From NCBI RefSeq assembly GCF_964355755.1, contig NC_092676.1:20752288-20816287 (forward strand): 64,000 nt of DNA, in the 5' to 3' direction. Shown here piece by piece: positions 13,222 to 26,200 of this stretch (its first letter is position 1; each line of letters opens with the position of its first letter). The stretch is from Antedon mediterranea (Eukaryota; Echinodermata; Crinoidea; Comatulida; Antedonidae). The position numbers and the translations under genes are program-made. The notes beneath the pieces are model-generated. The model was given only the letters and a program-made list of their open reading frames with translations. It searched no databases and had not been told where the DNA came from.

Positions 13222-13431
13222 AACGAACTAAGTGTTAATTTATAGAGTTTGATCAATGAGCTTAATAGACGCGCATCTAGATGATTGTCAATAGGCTGTT
13301 AAAACAACATAGCATTGGTATTATTGTGCTCAATAAATTATTATTTTGACGACATTTACTACAGTATAAAAGAAAATCAATTAAATCGTTACGTTATTGT
13401 ATTTTTTTAATGTAAAGCAAAATGTAATACC

Positions 13432-13555
13432 GGTACACCACGTATTAGTTCTGGAAATAACTGTTGAGTTTTTCGATGTTTCGATCAATATCAATATTTA
13501 TTGAAACGAAGAGAAACTCAACAGTTCTTTTCAGAACTAATATACGTGGTGTACC
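13432..13555. repeat. Long imperfect hairpin downstream of SLC51A copy 1
   Basis: Arms begin GGTACACCACGTAT and AACTGTTGAGTTT and return in complement with few mismatches, about 40 bases each, around an AT-rich loop. It is conserved at 60348-60473, so it predates the duplication. Confidence 0.75.
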
Positions 13556-14021
13556 GCAAGCTTTATATCAACATTTGATTTCGCCATGCAAACCTTCAAA
13601 CAATATATTATGTAAAACCGTAACGAAAGTCTATATTAAATAAATAACCATGACATTACAAAACAATTCCACGGAGTATAACGTATGTACTTAAAGCATT
13701 GTTGACTTCCTTATCCAATTCAATTTTGGAGAAAATTCCTGAAATACTATATTCCTTATAGAAGTGTGATTGTATATAGTCAACATCGACAGATGTGTGT
13801 GACGAAAATGTAAAGAGATCCTTATCGGAAAGTTTAATAACGCCTGAGGTTGAACATTGAAAAACATATGCGATATTATTGTGTGTGAGGAAAATTAAAA
13901 GCCATCTTTATCGGAAAAAACACATAGATATTATTGCATATAATATAATTATGTTGTTATTTTTTGTGTTACACACCAAGGCCCACTTATAATTTTTTTT
14001 AAATGTTTACACCCCACCCAC

Positions 14022-14280
14022 TCAAACAATTCTACATCTATCTGAAACTAAACGAATGGTTCGACTTTTATTTAATGCTGTTAAAAGTTCGTATTCGGCT
14101 GGCATGTGGTGATTGGTGGTATAATTCAGTGTCCTGTTGTCGTAGTAATGATGTTTTAACGGTTTGCCACTCGGAGATTTATAAAATGGATAAAAACCAT
14201 ATAACGAAACATATTGACACATTGACCCAGCTGCTGTATACATGATTAACCCCAGAGATGGGTTTCTTATTTTCCAAAAT
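14022..14280 (-). CDS. Sialyltransferase gene 1, exon with motifs S, III and VS
   Basis: After the acceptor TTTCAG the frame reads [15 protein letters not shown] then [10 protein letters not shown] (motif S), HHYYDN (motif III) and HHMPAE (motif VS, with the H-x3-E signature). It ends CRIV and stop. The motif-S cysteine normally pairs with one in motif L. NRT, NYT and NKS sequons suit a lumenal protein. This copy has Q where genes 2 and 3 have R after SMC. Confidence 0.9.
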
Positions 14281-17200
14281 CTGAAAGAAAAGTCATTTGT
14301 TGTAGGCTATGAAGAAAATTATATTTATGCATGCATAATTTAATGTGCTGATGATGTCAATTTATTCCTGTTATCTTTAATTATGTTCATTTTCAGTATG
14401 CATTATTATTATTATTTTACTCGTTGAACATTCTTGTAAGAAACGTTAAATCCCCAGCTCAAATCCACTGTCTTACAAAAACGGAAGTTAATGAAAGAAT
14501 AGTAAGATTAAGATGATACTTACTTTGTAACTAGTGGTAGCATACCTCGGTACGAATATACAATTCTAACTGTTAAATTATTCTGTTTGATACCTGCTAC
14601 AAGATTATGTGCGTAGCTTATATTCTTTTCTGCGTTCAATTTAGAAATCCATATATATGTGTCATTAAGCTCTTTAAACGTGTCGTATGAAGTTTTGTAG
14701 CAACTATTTGAAGTGTTTGTTAGACATATACTGCTTTCGATACTGGCGGCCCCATTGAGCACCATCATATCTATTTTACCACCAACGTCTTGTTCAAAAC
14801 CAATAGTTTGTGCAAGATTTCCTCTAAAAACAAAGTCGTGTTCATCTATTTCACGTCCACAATTGCTGTTTAGTAGATTACCAGCACTGCCTACAACTGC
14901 ACAGGATCCTTGCAGAGGAATACTGTCGATACCTTCTGGTAATTTTGTCATTCGTTTGTTCTGTTTGAAGCCATCTTTGTAAATTAGTGTTAATAGAGAC
15001 GGTTTAAATCCAGCCTTCTGAAGTCGTTTTCTTTAATAGAATACAAACTTATAAATTCTGGGCTTATAATTGATTTAAAAAAACTCTAGACAGGCATGTT
15101 CGAATTCAGTATGAGGCATATGTATACTTTTTGTTCTATTTCGTGAGAACAAACCACTTTTATTTCATTCAAACCACCGTAAATTTTACATGTAAAATCA
15201 GTATTCAAAAAAGTAATATAGCATATGCATACTAAAAACTCTCTAATATTATTATTATGAAAAACAATTAAGGAAGAATTTTAGCATTTGCCCTTTATAT
15301 TTTTCAAATTTCCCTAAATTTAGACTTCGAATATGCCATTTTACAGTTTAATAAAGTCATTCCCACTTAAAATAGATGAAATAAACGGTTAAGTTTAACC
15401 AAAACCATAGTGTGACAGACAATTTGAATATTATTCGTTTAGTAATCATAATAATAATATTCTCTCTGAGCCAATATGCTGCTTTCATTGTATTTGTTTG
15501 TGTCATTATTATTAATGAATCCGTATCTTGTAAAAAGTACACCAAGATCATTGTATTATATTATACAACTTATATAGAAATTCAACAGTTTGTATTTATA
15601 TACAATAAATGTTTCGTCACCAAATCTGATTTTAATTGGTGTAGAATTCTTTCAAGTCTATCTGAAAGAGTAAAGCTCTGTTTGGTATTTGCTATTTAAG
15701 CAGAGACCATGCATACATTTGTGGTGGCAGAAATTAGATGATCAAAAGAAGGCTGCAATAGGCGGGGTAGAAAAAGAAAATAGACATATATAGTCAAGTT
15801 CTATTTGATATGATAACTAGGAAGGTATAATGCCACCGTGTATTATGATCAGTGAAATGATTACCGTATCCAGTAAAAACGAAAGCAAAACTTACCTCAT
15901 ATCTAATGCTTTGCTTTCTTTAATGTGATTAGTCAATACTTTCCTACAAACAAAATCATAGGTTAAAATTATAATGGATACACATAAACTAAATACTCTT
16001 TTGATAAGAAGTAATAACTAAGATTATGGTACTTATCGGAAAGTTTCGTTTTGGCAGCTCCCTACCAATTAATTTCATCCGGCAGTGTGCTAATTTTAAA
16101 TTTTTTAAACCACGCTAAAGACTTCTTTTCGAAGTGTCTTAATTTACGGTTATTATACATTACATCATACATCTTAATGTTGACATTTCCTACTTTTTCC
16201 AGCTTGCTTTGTTCGCTTATATAAATGCGACTCTTGTTTATATATATAAAAGTATCTCTTCGGAGATCCCGCCTGCGATTTTTTTTTTCGTAATTAAGTT
16301 GGGAACCCCCTTATGAAACGTCACAAAATAAACATGAATAATTCATCAGTTAAATTTTCTTGTTCCGTGTGCACCCAAGCGTATAGCAACAAGAAGTGAT
16401 TATACACAAGTGCGGTACGATTCTAGGCCTATCTCCGCTGTGGTTGCCGCGTGGGATTTCATAAAAGAATAGCGGCGTTTTGTCAGGGGCGGATCCAGGA
16501 TTATTTTTGCGGGGGTGGGGGGGGGGGGGGGGGTGGCACACGCGATCGTAGAGAGAAAATGGGGAAAGCCCAGAAAAAAATGCATTTTATGGTGTTCGAG
16601 ATCACTAACGCACTCTGATTCGATCATCTGTAAAGGGTCTTGCACAACTCTTCACAGTTCCAAACTTCAGGGTGGCGAAAGTATTTTTCCCAAAGACTTT
16701 CTCTGAAAATCCGAGAGAGGGCGTCATATTTCGTCCCATTGTGTAGGGGGAGCATTATGCATCTCTCTGCGCTCGCCTTTTGAATGAACATTTTAATATG
16801 CTGCGCTTTCCGAATGAATTGCCGATTCTTACAAAGGGAGGATATCGCCTTGTTGTAGGCCTAACTACAGTACGTATACGCCTTTTTCACGAAACGGAAG
16901 ACATCTTCGATCGATGACAAACAATGCCGTGCAACTAAGCGTAACCAACAGAAATAACATAACGTTTTCAGGGGATTTCAGGACACCATGTTAATTAAAA
17001 TAATATCGTAACTCTTCAACGGAGGATCGTATGAGAAAAAAAATTACTGTAAAATGTTCTTAAAAGATTTTCGTATATCACTGTGTGATTAAAAAAAAAA
17101 TGTGAACATTTTTTTTAACTGCTTAAAATCTATCGAAAAAAACACCACAGTGTATAAGCATAGGCAGGCCCGTAGCCAGGTTTTTTTTGGGGGGTTCGGG

Positions 17201-20200
17201 CGAACCTCCCCTTTTGCGCGAACCCCCTTTTACCAGCGAACCCCCCTTGAAAAACAAAGGCCCCACTTCCAAAATCGTGCAATTAATTATCAATTATAGC
17301 AGATTTTTTGGTCATTTTACTTCTATTGACTATGTTTAAATCGATCGAATTCGAATATACAGATTGTCCGATGTCAAAGTCACTGCTGAGCGTGAGATCG
17401 AGAGATTGTTGAGAGATGATGGTTATAAATATGACAAAAAAAATGGACTGACCAATCGCGTGCTTCGGCCGGGCTTTTCGGAACGCACAAGATCACGTTC
17501 AGTTCAGTTCAATCTTTTTGTGGATTTTTATTTTTTTCCTGGAAATATTTTTCATTAAACCAAAGAATTTCACTGTGTAAACTTGAATAAAAATGGTTAA
17601 ATTGGTACGTGTACATTTATATTTCGGTGTATAAGACGCACTTTTGACACGCAAATTTGACCTCTAAATGTTACCCTAATTAATTTAATTACCTACTAAT
17701 ACTTAAATTAAACCACAGTGTGGTAACAAGTTTATTGAATTTTTAGTTAAGGTAAATTGTCATCCTCGACTGTATTAATTAATATTACAGTACGCATTAG
17801 ATATTCTACCCAGGCCTAGTAATATAATACTCTCTGAACTCGGTGGTTTATTTTTATTACATCTCTATGTCAACAATCACATAATTTTATAATCATGTAG
17901 GCAATAGTTCGTATGTCAAGCAATATCTAAAAGAGTGTGTTGTTATTGTGTTAAGTAGCTTCCCCTAATCTCATAGTGTATATGGCCAACAGTGCTGGCC
18001 ACCAGGCAAGGAGCACATGGTTAGTGCTCTCCTCTCCTCATATTGCTGTAATGCATGCATGGAAATAGGAAAGATTTTCATATAGGCCTACCCAACATGA
18101 TATTCCTGGTTCATTATCAGCCCAAAACACTGAACATCATTTGGATTGATTTTATAATGGTCATACACACAATAAGAAGGTATATATTTAAATAATATGA
18201 AATTAAAGTTACTTAAATAGATATAGGCTGTAGGCTGGGGGCCAGTGCATCGTAACTGAAACAATATGGGGATTTCCCTTTTCATTGAACGTTCAGTTGA
18301 AGTAGAGACTGATTACGATGTAATAAAGATAAGATAAGATAAGATAAGATAACTTTTATTGATCCTCAAAAAGGAAATTCATTGCTCGTCATAATAACAA
18401 AGAAAACACTATAAAAACAAATATAGCATAAAACCATTCAAGGCAATCAAATAAAATTATATCATTTGATTCTAATAAATATGTCTCAAATATCGTTGTT
18501 TTATTATTAAAATACCATTGTTTTGATTGTAAAATGTTTAAATTTCGGCCTAGAAATAAGTGCGTCTTATGCATCGACTACATAAAAAATACTAATATTT
18601 CAGTCTCCGTTATGGGTGCGTCTTATACACTGGTGCGACTTGTACACCGAAATATACGGTACTATTTGTTTTTTATGTTTATAGGATAAGAAATTATTTA
18701 AGGGCCTAATATAATATACTTTTTTGCAACAATAAAGCTGTATTTCATGATCAGTACTACTAACTTCCATAATACTGTACTATATAATTTCTCTGCATAA
18801 TTCAGATTTTAGTAGGTAAAAAATGTCTCTGTAAGCTTATTAAAACAACCGAAATTGCTCTGAGAGCCAAAGCTTCCAGGGGCCTTCGCCCCCTGGACCC
18901 CGACCGGGGGCCCTTGGCGGCCCCCAGCCTACAGTTGCTCGCTGCGCTCGCAAAATACTTGGTGTCAAGAAAACCCCCCTCTGATGCATTCTGGCTACGG
19001 GCCTGTTGTAGACAAACAAGTATTTAGTCTATATTGCTTTGTATAATAATACAATAGACCTACAAATAATTTTTAAAGCAGTTGCTGATGTCTATTCACA
19101 GTCCACTCCCCCAATACAGGACACAAGACATTTCTGGAACAGCAGACATCAAACTGTCCAGTATTATCATAGTTGAATAATAATATTAGTAATATTTTTT
19201 TCTTGGTGTTTTAGAAGGTCAATCCTGGACATTCAGAAATGTATCGATGAACTGGAAACCAAGCAGCAGATAATGCTCGCAAAATACTTGGTGTCAAGAA
19301 AACCCCCCTCTGATGCATTCTGGCTACGGGCCTGATAGGCTGAAAACGCTATGTTATTTCTGTTGGTTAAGCTTTGTTGCACGGCATTGTTTGTCATCGA
19401 TCGAAGATGTCTTCCGTTTCGTGAAAAAAGGCGTATTGGTCCCTGGGTGTAGCATGACTCATATATCAACGCCCGCGGCGTTTATGTTAGTACACAAATA
19501 TACGAATTAATAATGTTCAATACTCATTACTTTATTAAAGGCACTATGTGCGTGCGATATTCTATGTAGTATGACTTGGATACTCTCGTTTTATTTAAAT
19601 TTTTGTGGCTAAACTCATCGTTTTTAACATAAATTCGGACGATTTTTGCTATAAAAGTTGGGTTTTCATAATTAATTAACAATTACCTACTCTCGTTTGG
19701 TAGATATTGCAACATTCTGAGTCTCGTTTTTTTTTCCGTTTGGTGTTTTGTAGGACCGCGCTCGCCAAAGACAACAGTCGTTCACGTGTGGGAAGGGCCG
19801 TATTTCATCGCCTTTGTTGAGGATAAAAATTATCCTAGGCGATCGGGCGCTGCACGACCCTCCCCATCATGTTATTGAAGGCGCCATGAGAATTAATTTT
19901 ATTAGCGATGTAAGTAGGCTTTACAAAAAACAAAACTTGTAGACCTGGAGACAACATTTTATTTTTTTAACATGTTTGAGTGAGATGTTCGGCGATATAT
20001 GCACACGTGTGTACTCACGACGTCGATGTAAACAAACAGCCAACTTACTACTTCCGTCTGAGTGTATTGCATTTTGGGTAATGATGACGTTTTGCTCGAC
20101 GACAACCCATAGATTTAACCGGTTATTTCGGAGCACAAATTGAGCAGAAACGCGGTCTTGTTATTGTTATCTATTTTTAATCTATTTAAAAATAACCGGT

Positions 20201-23200
20201 TAAATTGCGTTATGCAGCAGAAACAGACCCGATCGACGCTTGGACCACAATGAAAATAAGTTGGAATCGTTCACCTTTGTTCCCGGCCTCAAACCCCTCC
20301 CCCGCTCATTGCGCACGCGTCTATTCCTCCTCTACTACTAGGCCTAGTACTAGTACCAGATAGAGAGTACTACTACCCTAGACTATTCATATCAGTTATC
20401 CGTGGGTCTCTTATTTTATAGCAAAAATATCGCAGTATAGCCTAAATAAAGTATTATTATTACACAGTAATAGGTTAAATGATGTTGCACCTTCTTTTTT
20501 TTTGGACATGATGAATAGTGTGTGTCACGACGGTGGAGGTAGTCTGGGTTCCAGACGGAGTTTTGTCTTAATATTAGTAAAAAGATAAATATTTTGGCAC
20601 ATATGGCGTTTCATACGTATACTACTTGATTTTGGATACTCCTAAAGGGGTCGTCAAACACACGGCCAGCATGTGGTTCTTTTTTGGCCAGCCTGTGGTC
20701 CGAGGGCGCTAGACATTTGGCCAGCCTGTGGTCCCGAGGGCACTAGCATGAAAACACACAGCCCGTCTCTGTGATTCTTTTTTGGCCAGCCTGTGGTTGG
20801 GGGGCGATAGACATATCGGCCAGCCTGCGGTCCCAAGGGCGCTAGACATAACTTTTCCATGCTTTTCTAAAGTGAGCCCTCTACAGCTGTTTTCATTTTA
20901 TAAAAACTTCACTGTGCTTTGACAAGAATATGTGTGGTCTTAATGTATTATATTAGATTATTATTTTTTATATTAAATAATGTTTTTGGACACATTTACG
21001 GCCGCCATGTTGTTGGTTCTTCCTCCTGTTGGAATCACTTTTCAGTCTGGAGTACGCCCTCTGGTGTTCTTATTACATCTCTCTCTGTCTATGGCTCTCT
21101 GCTGGCTGACCGAAATGTCTAGCGCCCTCGGGACCACAGGCTGGCCAAATGTCTAGCGCCCTCGGACCACAGGCTGGCCATAAAAGAACCACAGGCTGGC
21201 CGTGTGTTTGACGACCCCTGCTCGGATACTCCGTCTGGGGAAACACGCACAAGTCACGTGGTTTGACACCAAGAATTCTTGGTGCATACGATTATCCGGT
21301 TGACTAGTTTCAGCTGCATGCGATTGGCTACTCACTCGTACGCCGTTTTAATATTCATATTTCAGAAGTTCAAAGACTCGCATATGTTACGCTTAGACAA
21401 CGTGTACTTGGTACATTGATGAAAGTTTCTGAAGGCTAGAAATGATTTTATATGCCTAGTAGTTCGGTAAACATTTGATGGGATTTTTCCCAAGAACATG
21501 AAAACTCGTCTTGATAAGATAGGCTGCTTCTCCGCAAATCAAACATTGAATGGATCATTTATTACGCGGAGATAATTTGATTTAATTCCCACCCAGACCC
21601 TGTCCTGTTCTGTGTAGTGTGTGGTGTAGCTTTGTTGTGTGCCGGTGGTATGTAGGCCTACTTTATTGGCGTTTTATTTGGCAGGTCATACGTGCGAGTT
21701 GAGTAGTAGGACCTACGAAAGAGGCCTAGGCCAATGACTAAACAATTAATAAAAAAACAACTTGGCAACACGATTTATCAACAGTCTCGTCTCGTACATT
21801 CAGCACTGTACGTACTCGATCTTTTTCATTTTGAAACAAGATGATCATTGGTTGATTCGAAATCTATATTTACATACCGCCCGCCCCATATAGCCAAATA
21901 CGGTATGATCACTACGTCATTCTTATCGGACGTTTGCGGTCTACAAATCGATTTCTATACGCGTTTCACAAGTCTGTATTTTCAGACAAAAATCGCGGTC
22001 GCAATAAAAACAAATAAATAAAAAAGAAAATACAGACTTGGGGCAAGTCTACGGTGGAGGCAGCAAGCAAATCAAACTTGTTACGTACACGCATATTAAC
22101 CGATAGTTCGCACACGCACGCGCTGTTGGATGTATCATTATCTGTACAACAACAGCACGTGTGCTTTGTTTTGTCCAGACAATTCCAAATATTAAAAAGT
22201 GTCTGTTGAGCTATCGTGTTTCGGTAATAAAACAGACTGATAGAAGAAGTTACCCAGTTTCTAATCTAAAAACTTTTTTTTAAACTTTTTTTTTTACTTC
22301 TGTTTGATACCTGCTACAAGATTATGTGCGTAGCTTATATTCTTTTCTGCGTTCAATTTAGAAATCCATATATATGTGTCATTAAGTTCTTTAAACGTTT
22401 CGTATGAAGTTTTGTAGCAACTATTTGAAGTGTTTGTTAGAGATATACTGCTTTCGATACTGGCGGCCTCATTGAGCACCATCATATCTATTTTACCACC
22501 AACGTCTTGTTCAAAACCAATAGTTTGTGCAAGATTTCCTCTAAAAACAAAGTCGTGTTCATCTATTTCACGTCCACAACTGATGTTTAGTAGATTACCA
22601 GCACTGCCTACAACTGCACAGAATCCTTGCAGAGGAATACTGTCGATACCTTCTGGTAATTTTGTCATTCGTTTTTTCTGTTTGAAGCCATCTTTGTAAA
22701 TTAGTGTTAATAGAGACGGTTTGAATCCAGCCTTCTGAAGTCGTTTTCTTTAATAGAATACAAACTTATAAATTCTGGGCTTATAATTGATTAAAAGAAA
22801 CTCTAGACAGGCATGTTCGAATTCAGTATGAGGCATATGCATACTTTTTGTTCTATTTCGTGAGAACAAACCACTTTTATTTCATTCAAACCACCGTCAA
22901 TTTTACATGTAAAATCAGTATTCAAAAAAGTAATATAGCATATGCATACTAAAAACTCTCTAATATTATTGTTATGAAAAACAATTAAGAATTTTAGCAT
23001 TTGCTCTTTTTATTTTTCAAATTTCCCTAAATTTAGACTTTGAATATGCCATTTTACAGTTTAATAAAGTCATTCACTTTAGGAAAAAAACGAAAAAAAT
23101 ATTACCCACTTATAAAAAGATGAAATAAACGGTAAAGTTTAACCAAAACCATAGTGTGACAGACAATTTGAATATTATTCGTTTAGTAATCATAATAACT

Positions 23201-26200
23201 AATATTCTCTCTGAGCTAATATGCTGCTTTCATTGTATTTGTTTGTGTCATTATTATTAATGAATCCGTATCTTGTAAAAAGTACACCAAGATCATTGTA
23301 TTATATTATACAACTTATATAGAAATTCAACAGTTTGTATTATATACAATAAACGTTTCGTCACCAAATCTGATTTTAATTGGTGTAGAATTCTTTCAAG
23401 TCTATCTGTTTCTTGTATAGCTTACAATGAAAAAGTAAAGTTCTGTTTGTTACTTTCTATCTAAGCAGACCATGCATACATGTGAATTTGTTATGGCAGA
23501 CATTATATTATTATCAAAAGAAGGCTGCAATAAGCAGGGTAAAAAAACCAACAGAAATAGTCATATACAGTAAGTTCTATTTGATATGATAACTAGGAAG
23601 GTATAATGCCACTATGTGTATTATGAACAGTGAAATGATTACCGTATCCAATAAAAACGAAAGCAAAACTTACCTCATATCTAATGCTTTGCTTTCTTTA
23701 ATGTCATTAGTCAATACTTTCCTACAAACAAAATCATAGGTTAAAATTATAATGGATACACGTAAACTAAATACTCTTTTGATAAGAAGTAATAGCTAAC
23801 ATTACGGTACTTATCGGAAAGTTTTCGTTTTGGCAGCTCCCTACCAATTAATTGGGTGCACGCGGAACAACAAATTTAACTGATGAATTATTTATGTTTA
23901 TTTTGTGACGTTTCATGAGGGGTCCCCAACTTATGTACGAAAAAAAAAATCGCATCCCGCCTCGTGAATAAAAATACTGAAAGATGATGGCGTATCAATT
24001 TGATCTCTGGTGCGCGTGCGTACAACTGAGGACTAGTGCTGTTCCGCCGTACCACTGAAAACTGAAATTGAAAGAAAAAAATAGTCTAAATTTCGGTAAG
24101 ACAATAGATTTTTTTTGTTAAATTTAATTGTTTGTTTTGTCTTTTTTTTTTAAAAGGAAATCATGATATTGTTGGTGTTCTTAAAGGCCAGGTGCGGGCA
24201 AAAAATTTCTATTGATCATACATTCAAATAATTATCGATCTATAATTTTTTTGATTTTATTTGTGTTACATGAGCTTTTCGAAGTGTCTTAATTTACGGT
24301 TATTATACATTACATCATACATCTTAATGTTGACATTTTCCTACTTTTTCCAGCTTGCTTTGTTAGCTTAAATAAGCGACTCTTGTTTATATATATAAAA
24401 GTATCTCTTCGGAGATCCCGCCTCGTGAATAAAAATACTGAAAGATGAGGGCGTATCAATTTGATCTCTGGTGCGCGTGCGTACAACTGAGGACTAGTGC
24501 TGTTCCGTCGTACCACGCCGAGAATGTTAAAGAGTCGCTATCCAATCGAGTTTGAACAATACCATGAAAGCCCCAGTGGTCTAATGGTTAGTACATCTGC
24601 ATATCCAGCAAGCGGTTCGAGTTCGAGTCTTGGTTGTGGCGACTTTTTCTCATTCTCACAGATTTCCTCTTCTTTATCGTTTCAAATTATTATATATATA
24701 TATATATATTCAGCAAAAACGTCGGCACAAACATTGGACTGAAATTCCTATTCCTAGTAGACAAACATTTTCCAAAAGATAACAAACTAAGAAAAATCTT
24801 CAACCGAAACACTATCAAGATTAGCTACAGTTGTATGAACAATATGAAACAGGTAATAGACAGCCACAACAAGAGAATACTCAACCAGCAGCCCGAAACA
24901 ACATCCGTGGAAAACACGCAAGAAAACAAAACATGCAACTGCCGACAGAAAAACACATGCCCGCTAAACGGAAATTGCTTACAATCATCTGTAATATACC
25001 AAGCCACAGTTACACGCAAAGACAAATACACCTCGGAAACTTATATCGGACTCACTGAAAATGATTTTAAAACACGATACAGAAATCACACCTCATCATT
25101 CCGTAATACACGTTCTAGAAACTCAACCGAACTCAGTAAACATATTTGGACACTCAAGGACAACAACACAGACTATTCAATTTCATGGCGCATCTTGGCA
25201 TCTACTAAAGCATATAGTAGCGCAAACAAAAAATGCAACCTCTGCCTCAAAGAGAAATTATTTATCATCCGCCACCTTGAATTATCGACATTAAACAAAC
25301 GTAACGAACTTGTGTCCGCCTGCCGGCACAGAAAGAAAGCATTGTTACATAACAGCTGACATTCCAAAACATATCACCTGTAAATGCTAATTCTACAAGT
25401 AAATGTGCTTATAAGCAACTTTGTAATTGATTCTTCTCATTATAGTCTCCTGATGAGTGAGTTTCACGACTCACGAAACAAGCCTGTAGAGACCAAACTG
25501 TAGTTTTTACTTCTTTTCCAGACTTAACGTATATTTTAGCTCTACTTTACCGTATTGAGCACTTTTCAGACGGTTACATTGAACCGAACATTTATATATA
25601 TATATATATATATATAAATCCAAAGGCAAATTAGCTGTGGGTATCAGTGGCTGGATCTCAATGGAGATACAAAATAAAGCGAAAAGCTAAATCAAAACGA
25701 GAAGTAAAACAGCCAGAAAAGTTAGCAGAGCTTTCGGGCAACACTAGCCCCTCATCAGTGCAATATATATATATACTGTATATATATATATATATACCTT
25801 AATGTTGATATTTCCTGTTTTATTGTACAACGTATTTGGAGCTTTCTTTGGTCACTCATATAAAGTTAACTCTTTGTTATTGTTATAACTACAGTTTAAA
25901 TTATACAATATACCTTAATGTTGATGCTTCCAGATTCACGCTGGTGTTTAACCAACCCCTGAAGGTGTCATATTGCTTCCTATAAGTTTAAAATACAAAT
26001 ATGATATCGTATATAAAATAAAAACAAAAATAAAAAAACTGAAATTGAAAGAAAAAATAGTCTAAATTTCGCTGAGACAATAGATTTTTTTTGTTAAATT
26101 TAATTGTTTGTTTTGTCTTTTTTTAAAAAAAGGAAATCATGTTATTGTTGGTGTTCTTAAAGGCCAGGTGCGGGCAAAAAATTTCTATTGATCATACATT

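Larger units (their letters stand above)
6390..16480. repeat. Segmental duplication, unit 1 (SLC51A plus sialyltransferase)
   Basis: This block is collinear and highly similar to about 54255-63463, including exons, introns, intergenic DNA and small palindromes. Similarity ends abruptly at GCGGCGTTTTGT (about 16479 and 63463). Unit 1 carries about 1.34 kb (about 7515-8855) that unit 2 lacks. Both genes are kept in tail-to-tail order. Confidence 0.9.

Noticed and set aside
14713-14982. Plus-strand 89-codon frames at 14713, 22430, 37025 and 61628
   Set aside because: They are antisense shadows of the motif-L exons, conserved only because the sialyltransferase exon is.
19213-19275. Exon-like stretch after TTTTAG encoding [15 protein letters not shown]
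   Set aside because: No donor or partner exon is found, and it runs into a dispersed repeat.
24567-24648. Functional tRNA gene
   Set aside because: The A and B boxes are present, but the anticodon stem does not pair properly and the body recurs elsewhere as a SINE.
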